A stretch of DNA of 8,798 bases. It comes from JADFSZ01 sp022560555 [NCBI: PVC group bacterium]. GTDB taxonomy: Bacteria; GCA-001730085; JADFSZ01. Location: the NCBI GenBank assembly GCA_022560555.1, contig JADFSZ010000066.1, forward strand, positions 1 to 8,798. The letters are read 5' to 3'. The notes beneath the pieces were generated by a model. It saw only the letters and a program-made list of their open reading frames with translations. It did no database searches and was not told the origin of the DNA. Below are positions 1 to 6,977 of this stretch, one piece after another. Position 1 is the first letter of the stretch. Each line of letters starts with the position of its first letter. The translations under genes and the position numbers were made by a program.

Positions 1-1
1 A

Positions 2-985
2 GAAATAAAATGCCGTCACGGGCTCATATTTTGGACAACACATGTGAAGCAAAAGAACACATCTGCTCTCCCAACCCCCGGCCGGGATCCATCAGCTCTC
101 GTTTACTATGGTATTAATTCGCTTCTGGAAAATCTGGTTATCGATATTGAACATACCTTCAAATATTTTTCTTATCAAGTGTCTCAATCACAAATCACTA
201 AGTTTGATCGCGTTCTTCTTTCCGGCGGAGGGGTGAATCTTCTTTATTTAGATCAGTTTTTAAGTGAACGGTTCGGAGTTCCTGTAGAGCGTGTGGATCC
301 CTTTCGCATGTTCAGTTTGGCGGCCATCATGCAAAGTCAAAATTTGGATTTTCCCAGTATCCAATCAGGTTTTGCTGTCTGCGCGGGGTTAGCTCTCGGG
401 CAAAAAACTAAGGATCAAAGTCGTGTAAATTTTATCCCAAAAAAAGAATTAACCCGCCGCCAGGAAGTTTTTCAGACGATGATGAAAGCCCCGGTTTTAG
501 CCTTCGCAGCAATGGTCATTATTATGATATCTCTCACAGTTTATAACGCTGGTCTTCTCCGGCATTATCAGACGAAAACGAAGGGAGTATCTCTTGATGT
601 TAAAAGATCCAAAATGATTCTCGGCAAAGAACAATCGCACCAAATGAAAGCGGATCAAAAAGAAGCCGAACTCATCAACCGAAGAGAAATGCTCCGGGCT
701 AGAAGAGACTTTTTGAAAAGCGCGTTTCGGGAACCAAAAGATTTTTCTAAAGCATTAAATGATTTGAGCCTTGTTGTTCCCGACAATATTAGGCTGACAA
801 AATTGAAATATGAAGGTATTCGTATGATGCTGACAGGGGAAACGGATCAATTAGAAAGTGTGGGGGATCTCATCAGCTCGATCAAATCTTTAGGGAGTTT
901 TGAATCCGCTGAATATGAATATTCCCGGCATGAGCCGGAAACAAACAATTATATTTTTGAAATTATCGTGAAAGTCAGGCTCTAA
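2..985 (+). CDS. pilM: PilM-PilN fusion protein (GspL-like layout), 5' end outside the window
   Basis: Inner-membrane assembly protein that links the cytoplasmic base of the filament machine to its periplasmic alignment ring. The frame is open to the left edge, and the first residues (EIKCRHGLIF) already resemble the interior of PilM, so the GTG at 44 is unlikely to be the true start. 327 codons are visible. Numbered from base 2, residues 1-135 are the C-terminal part of the PilM actin-like fold, with RVLLSGGGVNLLYL (70-83), a following V-x-DPF, and FAVCAGLALG (124-133). Residues 141-149 (RVNFIPKKE) resemble the conserved N-terminal INLLP motif of PilN, which in classical pili docks into PilM. 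A membrane helix lies at about 163-183, then a charged coiled-coil stretch (195-240) and a PilN-like ferredoxin-fold domain (250-327). GspL of type II secretion has the same domain order. The next gene starts one base after the stop. Family assignment is confident; the fusion is seen directly. Confidence 0.85.
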   Translation, partial: EIKCRHGLIFWTTHVKQKNTSALPTPGRDPSALVYYGINSLLENLVIDIEHTFKYFSYQVSQSQITKFDRVLLSGGGVNLLYLDQFLSERFGVPVERVDPFRMFSLAAIMQSQNLDFPSIQSGFAVCAGLALGQKTKDQSRVNFIPKKELTRRQEVFQTMMKAPVLAFAAMVIIMISLTVYNAGLLRHYQTKTKGVSLDVKRSKMILGKEQSHQMKADQKEAELINRREMLRARRDFLKSAFREPKDFSKALNDLSLVVPDNIRLTKLKYEGIRMMLTGETDQLESVGDLISSIKSLGSFESAEYEYSRHEPETNNYIFEIIVKVRL

Positions 986-986
986 T

Positions 987-1853
987 ATGAACGAAATACA
1001 AAAAATCGCGAAGACCTTTAATCGCTTAAAAAAACGGGAGCAGATTCTGATCGTTTTTCTTGTTATCGCCATAACGGGAAGTCTGTATTATAAAAGCGTG
1101 TATAGCCCGATGGAAAAAAAGATACGGTTTCAAAAATCTCAGTTGAAAAAAAACCAATCACGACTGAGCGAATTAATGTCCATGAAAGACAACAGAGGAG
1201 ATGACACCCGGAAAGTCTATATTCTTGAGGCAGAGTGTGAAAACATTCTTCAAGACATTCGAAAGATTTCCCGGCTGCTTCCCCGTAACAATAACGTTAC
1301 ACAGGTGATCAATGAAATGACACGATTAACGAAGGATATGGATTTTGTGTCTCTGAAGCGTAAGATGGACACTACAGAAGAGCTTTCACAATTTTTTATC
1401 GAATTTCGCTGTAATACGGAATACGGACAAATTGTGCGCTATATTCAGAATCTTGAAACCATTTCTCCTTTTTTAAAAATCCGTGAGTTAGAAATAGATA
1501 AACAGGATCCGAAATCAGAATACGACGGACTGCCTGTCAGAATTGTATTTTCGTGTTTGCTGGGTAAAGGGGTATCCACGGAATCGCTTCGGGCTCAATT
1601 GACAACAGCTCCATGGCAACCGAACGACAAGATTTTTCGCTTAAAGAAAAGAGTAGGCGAACAAAACGTGCCTGATATTGAATTAAATCTTGCGGGTATT
1701 ACGTTTTCGTCCCGAATTCCTACGGCGATTATCAATGATGATATTGTCCGAATCGGATCCAAGATAGGATCGTTTACTGTTAAAGATATTCAGCCGGGAC
1801 TTGTTCTTTTGAATGATGGAGATAATGAATTCGAATTGTGGGTCAATCATTAA
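987..1853 (+). CDS. PilO/GspM-like protein with C-terminal PilP/GspC-like HR domain
   Basis: 288-residue bitopic inner-membrane protein of the alignment complex, expected to pair with the PilN half of the preceding protein and reach toward the secretin. A short basic cytoplasmic N-terminus is followed by one membrane helix (about 18-36), a lysine- and glutamine-rich coiled coil (40-95), and a PilO-like periplasmic domain (about 96-195) containing the typical YGQIVRYIQNLETISPFLKI stretch. After a linker (196-227), residues 228-288 read as a GspC/PilP homology-region domain: the sequence LAGITF, then TAIINDDIVRIGSKIGSFTV, and a closing FELWV strand. HR domains bind the N0 domain of the secretin. 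PilO and GspM normally end near residue 200, so the extra domain is a fusion. The start has only a weak AGG upstream (977-979), and coupling to the previous stop is likely. The PilO part is divergent; the HR call rests on pattern recognition. Confidence 0.78.
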   Translation: MNEIQKIAKTFNRLKKREQILIVFLVIAITGSLYYKSVYSPMEKKIRFQKSQLKKNQSRLSELMSMKDNRGDDTRKVYILEAECENILQDIRKISRLLPRNNNVTQVINEMTRLTKDMDFVSLKRKMDTTEELSQFFIEFRCNTEYGQIVRYIQNLETISPFLKIRELEIDKQDPKSEYDGLPVRIVFSCLLGKGVSTESLRAQLTTAPWQPNDKIFRLKKRVGEQNVPDIELNLAGITFSSRIPTAIINDDIVRIGSKIGSFTVKDIQPGLVLLNDGDNEFELWVNH

Positions 1854-1865
1854 AAAACAAATAAT

Positions 1866-1870
1866 GAGGT
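1866..1870 (+). promoter_or_regulatory. Ribosome binding site that sets the secretin start
   Basis: GAGGT lies five bases before the ATG at 1876 and two before the ATG at 1873. The reading frame is open further back to ATG 1813, but a start there would overlap the preceding gene by 41 bases, would have no clear binding site, and would put 21 polar residues ahead of the signal peptide. Confidence 0.6.
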
Positions 1871-1875
1871 GTATG

Positions 1876-4134
1876 ATGAAAAAACGACTAAACATTCGAT
1901 TGGGGGAACCGCCGTTATGGCAAAAACTTTGTTTAATGGGACTCATATGTTTTGTATGCGGGATACCCGCGCAAATGCAAGCTGAAGAGGCCCAAGGGAT
2001 TGATCAAGAACTCATCCAGGACATGACTCTTTCTGAAAAGATGGAGATGAAGATCAGTCTCGATTATAAAGATGTAGACATTTTGAATGTGATTCGCTCG
2101 CTTGTTTGGACATATGATCTAAATATCGTAACAAACGCGGGTGTGAAAGGACGGGTGAATTTAACTCTAAAAAACGTCACGATCGAAAAGGCTCTGGACG
2201 CGATCGTGAGTTCGAACGATTTGTCGTATAGAATCAGAGATGACATCATTTATGTACGAGATGACGATGAGGATGAGGATGATGAGCTGGTGAGCGAAGT
2301 CGTGTTTCTGAATTATATCTCGGCCGGGGCGGCTTATCAGTCCCTTCGTCGGGTGATCTCGGACAAGGGTGATATGCAAATCAATGAATTGGCCAATAGT
2401 CTGATTGTAACGGATTCGCAGAAGTATCTTGATCGTGTTAAAAACTTGCTTGAAAAAATCGATATTGCGCCCAAACAGGTCCTTATCGAAGCCAAAATCG
2501 TGGATATTACTTCAACGGCATTGGATGCTTTTGGGGCCACCTGGAATATCGAATACTCACCGGGCCATGGGATATTCGGACGAAGGGCTACAACCGCGGA
2601 AAAGATAAATTTTGGAGTTTCTCTGCCTGAGCAATCCTCCAGTTTAACGGGAGGGCAGGTGAAATTGAACGAATTGAGTCTAAGCTGGCTTACTGTATCC
2701 GCAACACTGGACGCGCTTGTCAAAAAAGGAAAGGCAAAAATTTTAGCTGCTCCATCGATTACGGTCCTGAACGGTCAAGAAGCGCGAATTATTATCGGGG
2801 AGCGATTCCCATTTAAAGAGCGCACGCAAACTGCGACAGGGACAACGGAAACTACGAAGTTTGTTGACATCGGGACGACGCTGCGTGTAACGCCGCAAAT
2901 TAATAATGACGGATACATTACCATGAAAATCCATCCGGAGGTGTCCTCCTTAGCAGAATCTTTAGATGCCGGTCCGCGCGTGACCACGCGTGAAGCCGAT
3001 ACGATTGTTCGTGTCAAGGATGGTGAAACATTTGTTTTGGGAGGATTGATTAAACAGACAGATGATCAAAGCGTCGAGAAGATTCCGTTTTTTGGAGATC
3101 TCCCTGTGATAGGTCATTTGTTTTCACGGAAGGAGAAAAATCAGGAACAAAAAGAACTTTCTGTTTTTATAACTCCCACAATTCTTTTAACCCCAGAGCA
3201 GAGGGCTCGCCAAGATGACATAGACAGAGAAAAGACGGAGTCCTATGTGAACATTAGTAAAATAAGCGAACTGCAGATTGTTGAAGAAACACTCCGAAAA
3301 GCCGATCTCTTAAATAATGGCAAAGGAGTAGAAAGTGCGCAAAAAGGGGAACTGTTTCGAAAAGAGCAGGCTCTGAATCTTTATCTCAATGTGTACTACG
3401 AATATCCGGATAGTGCTCGTGCCCCCGAAGCTCTGTATAAGGCCGCGCTCATAAAATACAAATTTTCGAATGACTTTAAAGGCGCGAAACATTACTTGTC
3501 TTTACTTATTTCAGACTATCCGGATTCGGTTTTTTCCGATGAAGCGAAGAAAGCATTTTTGGATATCGATAAAAAGGGGAGAGCTTTGGATCAAAAAGCT
3601 TCCCTAAGAAAAAAAGCTTTATCACATTTAAATGAAGGGAAAAAATATTATTTTAACGACCAGTTCGAATTGGCAATCATGGAATTTCATCTTTTGCTTG
3701 ATATGGAGCGGAACGTGAGACGGGAATATAAAAGAGAAGCAAAGAAATATTTAAGAAAAAGTCGTAGTCAAAAGAAAAAATTTCTCTCCGGAAACAAAAT
3801 TCGAGAAATGTTAGCCGAAGATATAAGGAGAGAAGACGCGAAGGCTGAATTCCCGCTGTATAAAGTCGAAGAAAGGTCTTCCAATGAAAAAGCCGTGGAT
3901 TATATACGGGTCGGCAAGGAGTATTATCATCGGGGATTTTACGGATCCGCGGTATTGGAGTTTACAAAAGTCATTGTAATCAGAGAAATAATCGATCCGT
4001 TTTATATAAAGGAAGCCCGGCGTTTGATCGATGAATGTGAAATTAAAATTAAAAAAAGCTCGCAAATACCCAGAATGATCAAAAAAGACAAAAAAACCGT
4101 GGAAAAACCCATCATTCAGCTGACTTCAATATAA
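1876..4134 (+). CDS. gspD: Secretin (GspD/PilQ family) with C-terminal TPR-like tail
   Basis: Outer-membrane channel through which the filament or secreted protein passes. Starting at ATG 1876 (752 residues; ATG 1873 is equally possible) gives a signal peptide: basic MKKR, hydrophobic core at about 18-31, likely cut after AQMQA (36). Residues 58-128 form the N0/STN domain, 129-137 a run of nine acidic residues, 139-196 a single N1 domain, and about 200-440 the secretin core. Core hallmarks are VLIEAKIVDI (202-211), VLNGQEARIIIGERFPF (297-313), the signature DIGTTLRVTPQI (331-342), VLGGLI (387-392), IPFFGDLPVIGHLF (403-416) and ELSVFITPTIL (427-437). There are no AMIN domains (usual in PilQ) and no N2/N3 (usual in GspD). 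Residues 490-726 add at least four TPR-like helical pairs, two with the YPDS motif seen in BamD-type repeats and two that resemble each other (588-627 and 680-722). Secretins normally end soon after the core. The HR domain of the preceding gene is its likely partner. Confidence 0.93.
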   Translation: MKKRLNIRLGEPPLWQKLCLMGLICFVCGIPAQMQAEEAQGIDQELIQDMTLSEKMEMKISLDYKDVDILNVIRSLVWTYDLNIVTNAGVKGRVNLTLKNVTIEKALDAIVSSNDLSYRIRDDIIYVRDDDEDEDDELVSEVVFLNYISAGAAYQSLRRVISDKGDMQINELANSLIVTDSQKYLDRVKNLLEKIDIAPKQVLIEAKIVDITSTALDAFGATWNIEYSPGHGIFGRRATTAEKINFGVSLPEQSSSLTGGQVKLNELSLSWLTVSATLDALVKKGKAKILAAPSITVLNGQEARIIIGERFPFKERTQTATGTTETTKFVDIGTTLRVTPQINNDGYITMKIHPEVSSLAESLDAGPRVTTREADTIVRVKDGETFVLGGLIKQTDDQSVEKIPFFGDLPVIGHLFSRKEKNQEQKELSVFITPTILLTPEQRARQDDIDREKTESYVNISKISELQIVEETLRKADLLNNGKGVESAQKGELFRKEQALNLYLNVYYEYPDSARAPEALYKAALIKYKFSNDFKGAKHYLSLLISDYPDSVFSDEAKKAFLDIDKKGRALDQKASLRKKALSHLNEGKKYYFNDQFELAIMEFHLLLDMERNVRREYKREAKKYLRKSRSQKKKFLSGNKIREMLAEDIRREDAKAEFPLYKVEERSSNEKAVDYIRVGKEYYHRGFYGSAVLEFTKVIVIREIIDPFYIKEARRLIDECEIKIKKSSQIPRMIKKDKKTVEKPIIQLTSI

Positions 4135-4160
4135 TTTGGTGAAAGGAATAAGAGATACTT

Positions 4161-5381
4161 ATGCCGGAATTTATTTATAAAGCGCGTGACAGACAAGGGG
4201 CCCTCATGAAGGGGGTCCTTACGGGCCCTGATGAAGAAAGTGTCATCGGGAGCTTGGACAGAATGGGTTACAGTGTCGTCATGATCAGCCAAAAAGTCCG
4301 CACTGCTTCCAAAGGAGGAGTTTCCTTTTTCGATCGGTTCAAAAAGCTGAGCAGACGTGAAGTCATCGTTTTTACCCGGCAGCTTGCCACACTTTTACGG
4401 ACAGGGACAGCTTTGTTGCCGGCTTTGACGACCATTTGTGATCAAACGGCCAATCACAAGTTCAAACAAATATTAGAGGAGATTCAGCAAACGGTTCAAA
4501 GCGGAAAAAGTTTTTCGGAAGCCCTTGAAGCCTATCCTGCTGTGTTTTCAGAACTGTTTGTCAGTATGGTGCAAGTGGGAGAAACCGGCGGCATGTTGGA
4601 TAAAGTCCTGGACCGTTTGGCGTCTTTAGGCACACAGGAGATGGAAATGTCCAGTCGTATTCAGTCGGCCATGATTTATCCCATAGTATTGGTCTCGATC
4701 GCGTTTATCGTTGTCAATTTTTTGATGATTGGGGTTTTGCCAAAATTTGTTTCGGTTTTTCGCGCGTCAGAAACAGCCTTGCCATTGCCGACACAAATTG
4801 TGATGGGAATCAGTTGGATCGGACGAAAATTATGGTTTCCGATTTCATTAGCTATAACGGCGATTGTTTTTTGGTTCAGAGCTTATATAAAAACTGATAA
4901 AGGTAAATTCCGCGTGCATAAAATATGGCTTAAGTTTCCCATATTTGGGCCCCTGTATAATAAAATCCAAATCACGCGCTTCTCGAGGATTTTATCATCT
5001 TTGCTTTCATCAGGCATCCCGATCTTACAGGCTTTGGTTGTTGTTGAAAAAACAATATCCAATGTAATTTTAAGACGAGCCATTCAAAATGTTCGAATTA
5101 GTATCGGAGAAGGACATTCTTTAGCGGATCCGTTTGCCGTAAGCGGATTATTCCCTCCGATTGTGATTTCTATGATCGCGACCGGTGAAAAATCGGGGAA
5201 TTTAGATGTTATGCTAAATGAGGTCGCGGAATTTTATGAGCCGGAGATTGAGAATACCGTTAAAAACCTAACGACTCTTTTAGAGCCGTTTATGCTTCTT
5301 GTGATGGGTCTTATTGTCGCATTTATCGCGTTATCGGTGTTATTGCCGATATTTAATCTTATTAGTGTGTTCAGAGGGTAA
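4161..5381 (+). CDS. gspF: GspF/PilC inner-membrane platform protein
   Basis: Polytopic inner-membrane protein at the centre of the machine. It couples rotation of the hexameric ATPase to insertion of pseudopilins at the filament base. At 406 residues it has the family's normal length. The N-terminus MPEFIYKARDRQG is typical and fixes the start, although the ribosome binding site is weak (AGGA at 4144-4147, AGAG at 4151-4154). Two T2SSF domains are visible, at about 66-193 and 270-395. The first has FTRQLATLLRTG (71-82) and VGETGG (139-144); the second has RFSRILSSLLSSGIPILQAL (273-291) and ATGEKSGNLD (340-349). Membrane helices lie at about 172-193, 224-240 and 377-397. All conserved motifs are intact, with no sign of truncation. 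It lies 26 bases after the secretin, and the cognate ATPase is the last gene of the run. Confidence 0.95.
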   Translation: MPEFIYKARDRQGALMKGVLTGPDEESVIGSLDRMGYSVVMISQKVRTASKGGVSFFDRFKKLSRREVIVFTRQLATLLRTGTALLPALTTICDQTANHKFKQILEEIQQTVQSGKSFSEALEAYPAVFSELFVSMVQVGETGGMLDKVLDRLASLGTQEMEMSSRIQSAMIYPIVLVSIAFIVVNFLMIGVLPKFVSVFRASETALPLPTQIVMGISWIGRKLWFPISLAITAIVFWFRAYIKTDKGKFRVHKIWLKFPIFGPLYNKIQITRFSRILSSLLSSGIPILQALVVVEKTISNVILRRAIQNVRISIGEGHSLADPFAVSGLFPPIVISMIATGEKSGNLDVMLNEVAEFYEPEIENTVKNLTTLLEPFMLLVMGLIVAFIALSVLLPIFNLISVFRG

Positions 5382-5410
5382 TCACGGATTTAGCGCAGGT
5401 AAAAACTAAA

Positions 5411-5417
5411 AAGGAGG
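5411..5417 (+). promoter_or_regulatory. Strong ribosome binding site of the GspG-like pseudopilin
   Basis: AAGGAGG sits four bases before the ATG at 5422. It is the best match to the anti-Shine-Dalgarno sequence among the genes here, which fits high expression of a major filament subunit. It also supports the long leader: the in-frame GTG at 5542, which would give a four-residue leader, has no such site. Confidence 0.75.
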
Positions 5418-5421
5418 ATAC

Positions 5422-5985
5422 ATGAAACGCTTTAAATCACATAGTGAAGATCATGGAATCAAAGTTTTACGTTTTGATTTTATTCGCGCAGCCATCCGCG
5501 TTCATCGAAAGGTTTTTACGCGTAAAGATCCGCGTATATCCGTGATTCGTGCCTTTACCCTTCTCGAGCTTCTTATTGTGATAAGTATTATCGCGATATT
5601 GGCCGCAACGATTGTACCCAACTTTATCGGATTTGACACGGAGGCTCGTTTGTCGGCCACCAAAACCAATTTGAGCACACTTCAGACCCGAGTCAGTATT
5701 TTCCGGGCAAAAGAGGGACGTTATCCCGAGCGATTGGAAGAACTCACAGAAGTAACGTATATGGATATGGGTGTGGAAAAAGCCTATTTAGATTATATTC
5801 CTTTGGAATTTGTATCGGCAACAGAAGGGATGGCTGATGTAGAAAATATGACGTCTAATGATCGTATTTCCGGAGACGGAGGATGGGTGTATTTTTCTGA
5901 TAAAGCCCGTGTGATTGTGGACTGGGATGAGCCTCTGGGTTCGAAATGGGATAAGGCCGAAGGGGATATCCCGTCGGAATGGTGA
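5422..5985 (+). CDS. gspG: GspG-like type IV pseudopilin with long leader and Ala at the cleavage site
   Basis: Prepilin-like filament subunit of 187 residues. The class III signal is RA|FTLLELLIVISIIAILAA, with predicted cleavage after Ala44. Glu at mature position 5 (E49) is present and a hydrophobic helix runs to about 65. The continuation VPNFIG, an alanine- and threonine-rich helix (75-98) and EGRYPERLEELTE (98-110) is the GspG pattern. The C-terminal part has GDGGWVYFSD (151-160) and VIVDWDE (164-170), like the last strands of PulG-type subunits, but the usual DPWG-x-x-Y calcium-site motif is not evident, so it may be a minor or divergent subunit. Two oddities: the residue before the cut is alanine, not the near-universal glycine, and the leader is 44 residues long and strongly basic, against 5-30 in known type IV pilins. 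The strong upstream ribosome binding site supports this start. It is the first of three pseudopilin genes in a row. Confidence 0.88.
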   Translation: MKRFKSHSEDHGIKVLRFDFIRAAIRVHRKVFTRKDPRISVIRAFTLLELLIVISIIAILAATIVPNFIGFDTEARLSATKTNLSTLQTRVSIFRAKEGRYPERLEELTEVTYMDMGVEKAYLDYIPLEFVSATEGMADVENMTSNDRISGDGGWVYFSDKARVIVDWDEPLGSKWDKAEGDIPSEW

Positions 5986-5992
5986 ATCACTA

Positions 5993-6355
5993 ATGAATAG
6001 ATATGACAAAAATCAAAAAGGAATCGTGATGATCACGACGGTCATTTTGCTCTTAACGATCGCGTTTATCGGAGCTAGTTTGATGCTTTTTTATTACTCG
6101 GTAAACTTTTCGGCTCAGACGCGCATTGATGAAGCCAAGGCTTTTTATTTAGCGGAAGCAGGAATTTCTTATGCGATATTTCAGATGAGAACACAAGCAC
6201 AATCGCTTGGGTATGGCGAAGAGGCATTGGGTCCGATGATTCTCGGAAGCGGGTCATATACCGTTGAGATTGATTACGCGCAATCCATAATCACCAGCAT
6301 TGGAGAAGTGAATGGCGTGCAAAAGAAATTACAGCTCCAATTTAAAACGCTCTAG
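5993..6355 (+). CDS. Small PilX/GspK-like minor pseudopilin
   Basis: 120-residue pseudopilin of the PilX N-terminal type. The leader MNRYDKNQKG ends in glycine, predicted cut KG|IVMITTVILLLTIAFIG, and a membrane helix covers about 11-32. The motif DEAKAFYLAEAGISYA (47-62) is the clearest family sign: PilX, PilK and related subunits carry an AfYxAEAG-A element at this point. Mature position 5 is threonine, without the Glu5 that orders subunits in the filament; GspK tip subunits also lack it. The remaining 58 residues form a short beta-rich domain (GSGSYTVEIDYAQSIITSIGEVNG). GspK is about 300 residues, so this is far smaller than a classical tip protein. ATG 5993 is chosen because GGTGA (5981-5985) precedes it at seven bases; the upstream in-frame ATG 5915 would run deep inside the previous gene and bury the leader. 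A tip or initiating role is inferred. Confidence 0.82.
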   Translation: MNRYDKNQKGIVMITTVILLLTIAFIGASLMLFYYSVNFSAQTRIDEAKAFYLAEAGISYAIFQMRTQAQSLGYGEEALGPMILGSGSYTVEIDYAQSIITSIGEVNGVQKKLQLQFKTL

Positions 6356-6400
6356 CGCGAATGACACGAGACAAAATGCGTTGCCAAAATAAAAAATATT

Positions 6401-6961
6401 ATGATAAAGAATATGATTAAGAAAAAACTATCAAGTGAATTTACAAAAATCGAATATTTCTCTGTTGCTCATGTAGATCGGCGCAGACATCCGCGAATGT
6501 CCTCGGATGGATTTACGTTTATCGAGATCTTGATCACACTTGCTATCATCGGAATTTTGTTTATTCCCGTGATGCAGATGTTTTCCTTTTCCGTATCGTC
6601 ATCAACTTCTACAAGGGATTTAATAACGGCTTTGAATCTCGGCAAGTGGGGGATGGAACGTATGAAAAACTTAAATGTTACTAAAAAAGAGCTTACGGAA
6701 ATGGGAGATCTGATTTACCCGTCTCAAGATAAGGAGCCATTGGAGATTAATAATACAAAATGGCGAATAGTACGGGAGATTTTCGAAGGGACGGATCCGC
6801 TGGAAGTTCGTGTCCACGTGTATTCCGTTACCAAGCTGGAATTGGAACGTTATCAGACAGAGGGTTTTCAATATGGTCAAGAGGATGAAATGAAGCCGCT
6901 CGTGACCTTGGTGACTCTTGTGGAGGATTTCCATTGGGAAGTCGTTGAGAATATTCAATAA
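6401..6961 (+). CDS. GspI/PilV-like minor pseudopilin with long leader
   Basis: 186-residue prepilin-like protein. The class III signal DG|FTFIEILITLAIIGILF is canonical, with Gly37 at -1 and Glu at mature position 5. The following stretch (TSTRDLITALNLGKWGMERMKNL, about 69-91) resembles the GspI/PilV helix in which the alpha-1 spine ends in a small-residue region and a conserved Met-Glu pair. The C-terminal domain (100-186) is beta-rich and not recognisable beyond that (KWRIVREI, LEVRVHVYSVTKLE, PLVTLVTLVEDFHWEVVE), which fits the GspI pattern of strands describing a converted amino-terminal segment. The start is uncertain: ATG 6401 has no good ribosome binding site; ATG 6413 is similar; ATG 6497 would give a short five-residue leader (MSSDG) but also has no site. 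The preceding 45 bases hold nothing recognisable. Minor pseudopilins of this type usually form the tip complex with GspK/PilX and GspJ. Confidence 0.8.
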   Translation: MIKNMIKKKLSSEFTKIEYFSVAHVDRRRHPRMSSDGFTFIEILITLAIIGILFIPVMQMFSFSVSSSTSTRDLITALNLGKWGMERMKNLNVTKKELTEMGDLIYPSQDKEPLEINNTKWRIVREIFEGTDPLEVRVHVYSVTKLELERYQTEGFQYGQEDEMKPLVTLVTLVEDFHWEVVENIQ

Positions 6962-6977
6962 AAGGCGGGAACCGAAT

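Noticed and set aside
44-985. GTG at 44 as the start of the first gene
   Set aside because: The frame is open to the window edge and the residues before 44 look like PilM interior, so the gene begins upstream of the window.
1813-1875. Upstream ATG extension of the secretin overlapping the preceding gene
   Set aside because: No ribosome binding site, a polar N-terminal extension before the signal peptide, and a good site (GAGGT) before 1876.
2337-2723. 128-codon open frame on the - strand within the secretin gene, and similar - strand frames elsewhere
   Set aside because: They lie opposite well-conserved coding sequence, encode no recognisable protein and have no supporting start signals; they are shadows of the + strand genes.
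5915-5992. Upstream extension of the PilX-like pseudopilin
   Set aside because: It lies inside the GspG-like gene, has no binding site, and would bury a normal short class III leader.
6918-6977. Upstream extension of the ATPase into the GspI-like gene
   Set aside because: The extra 20 residues are not part of the MshEN domain, and a suitable binding site precedes 6978.
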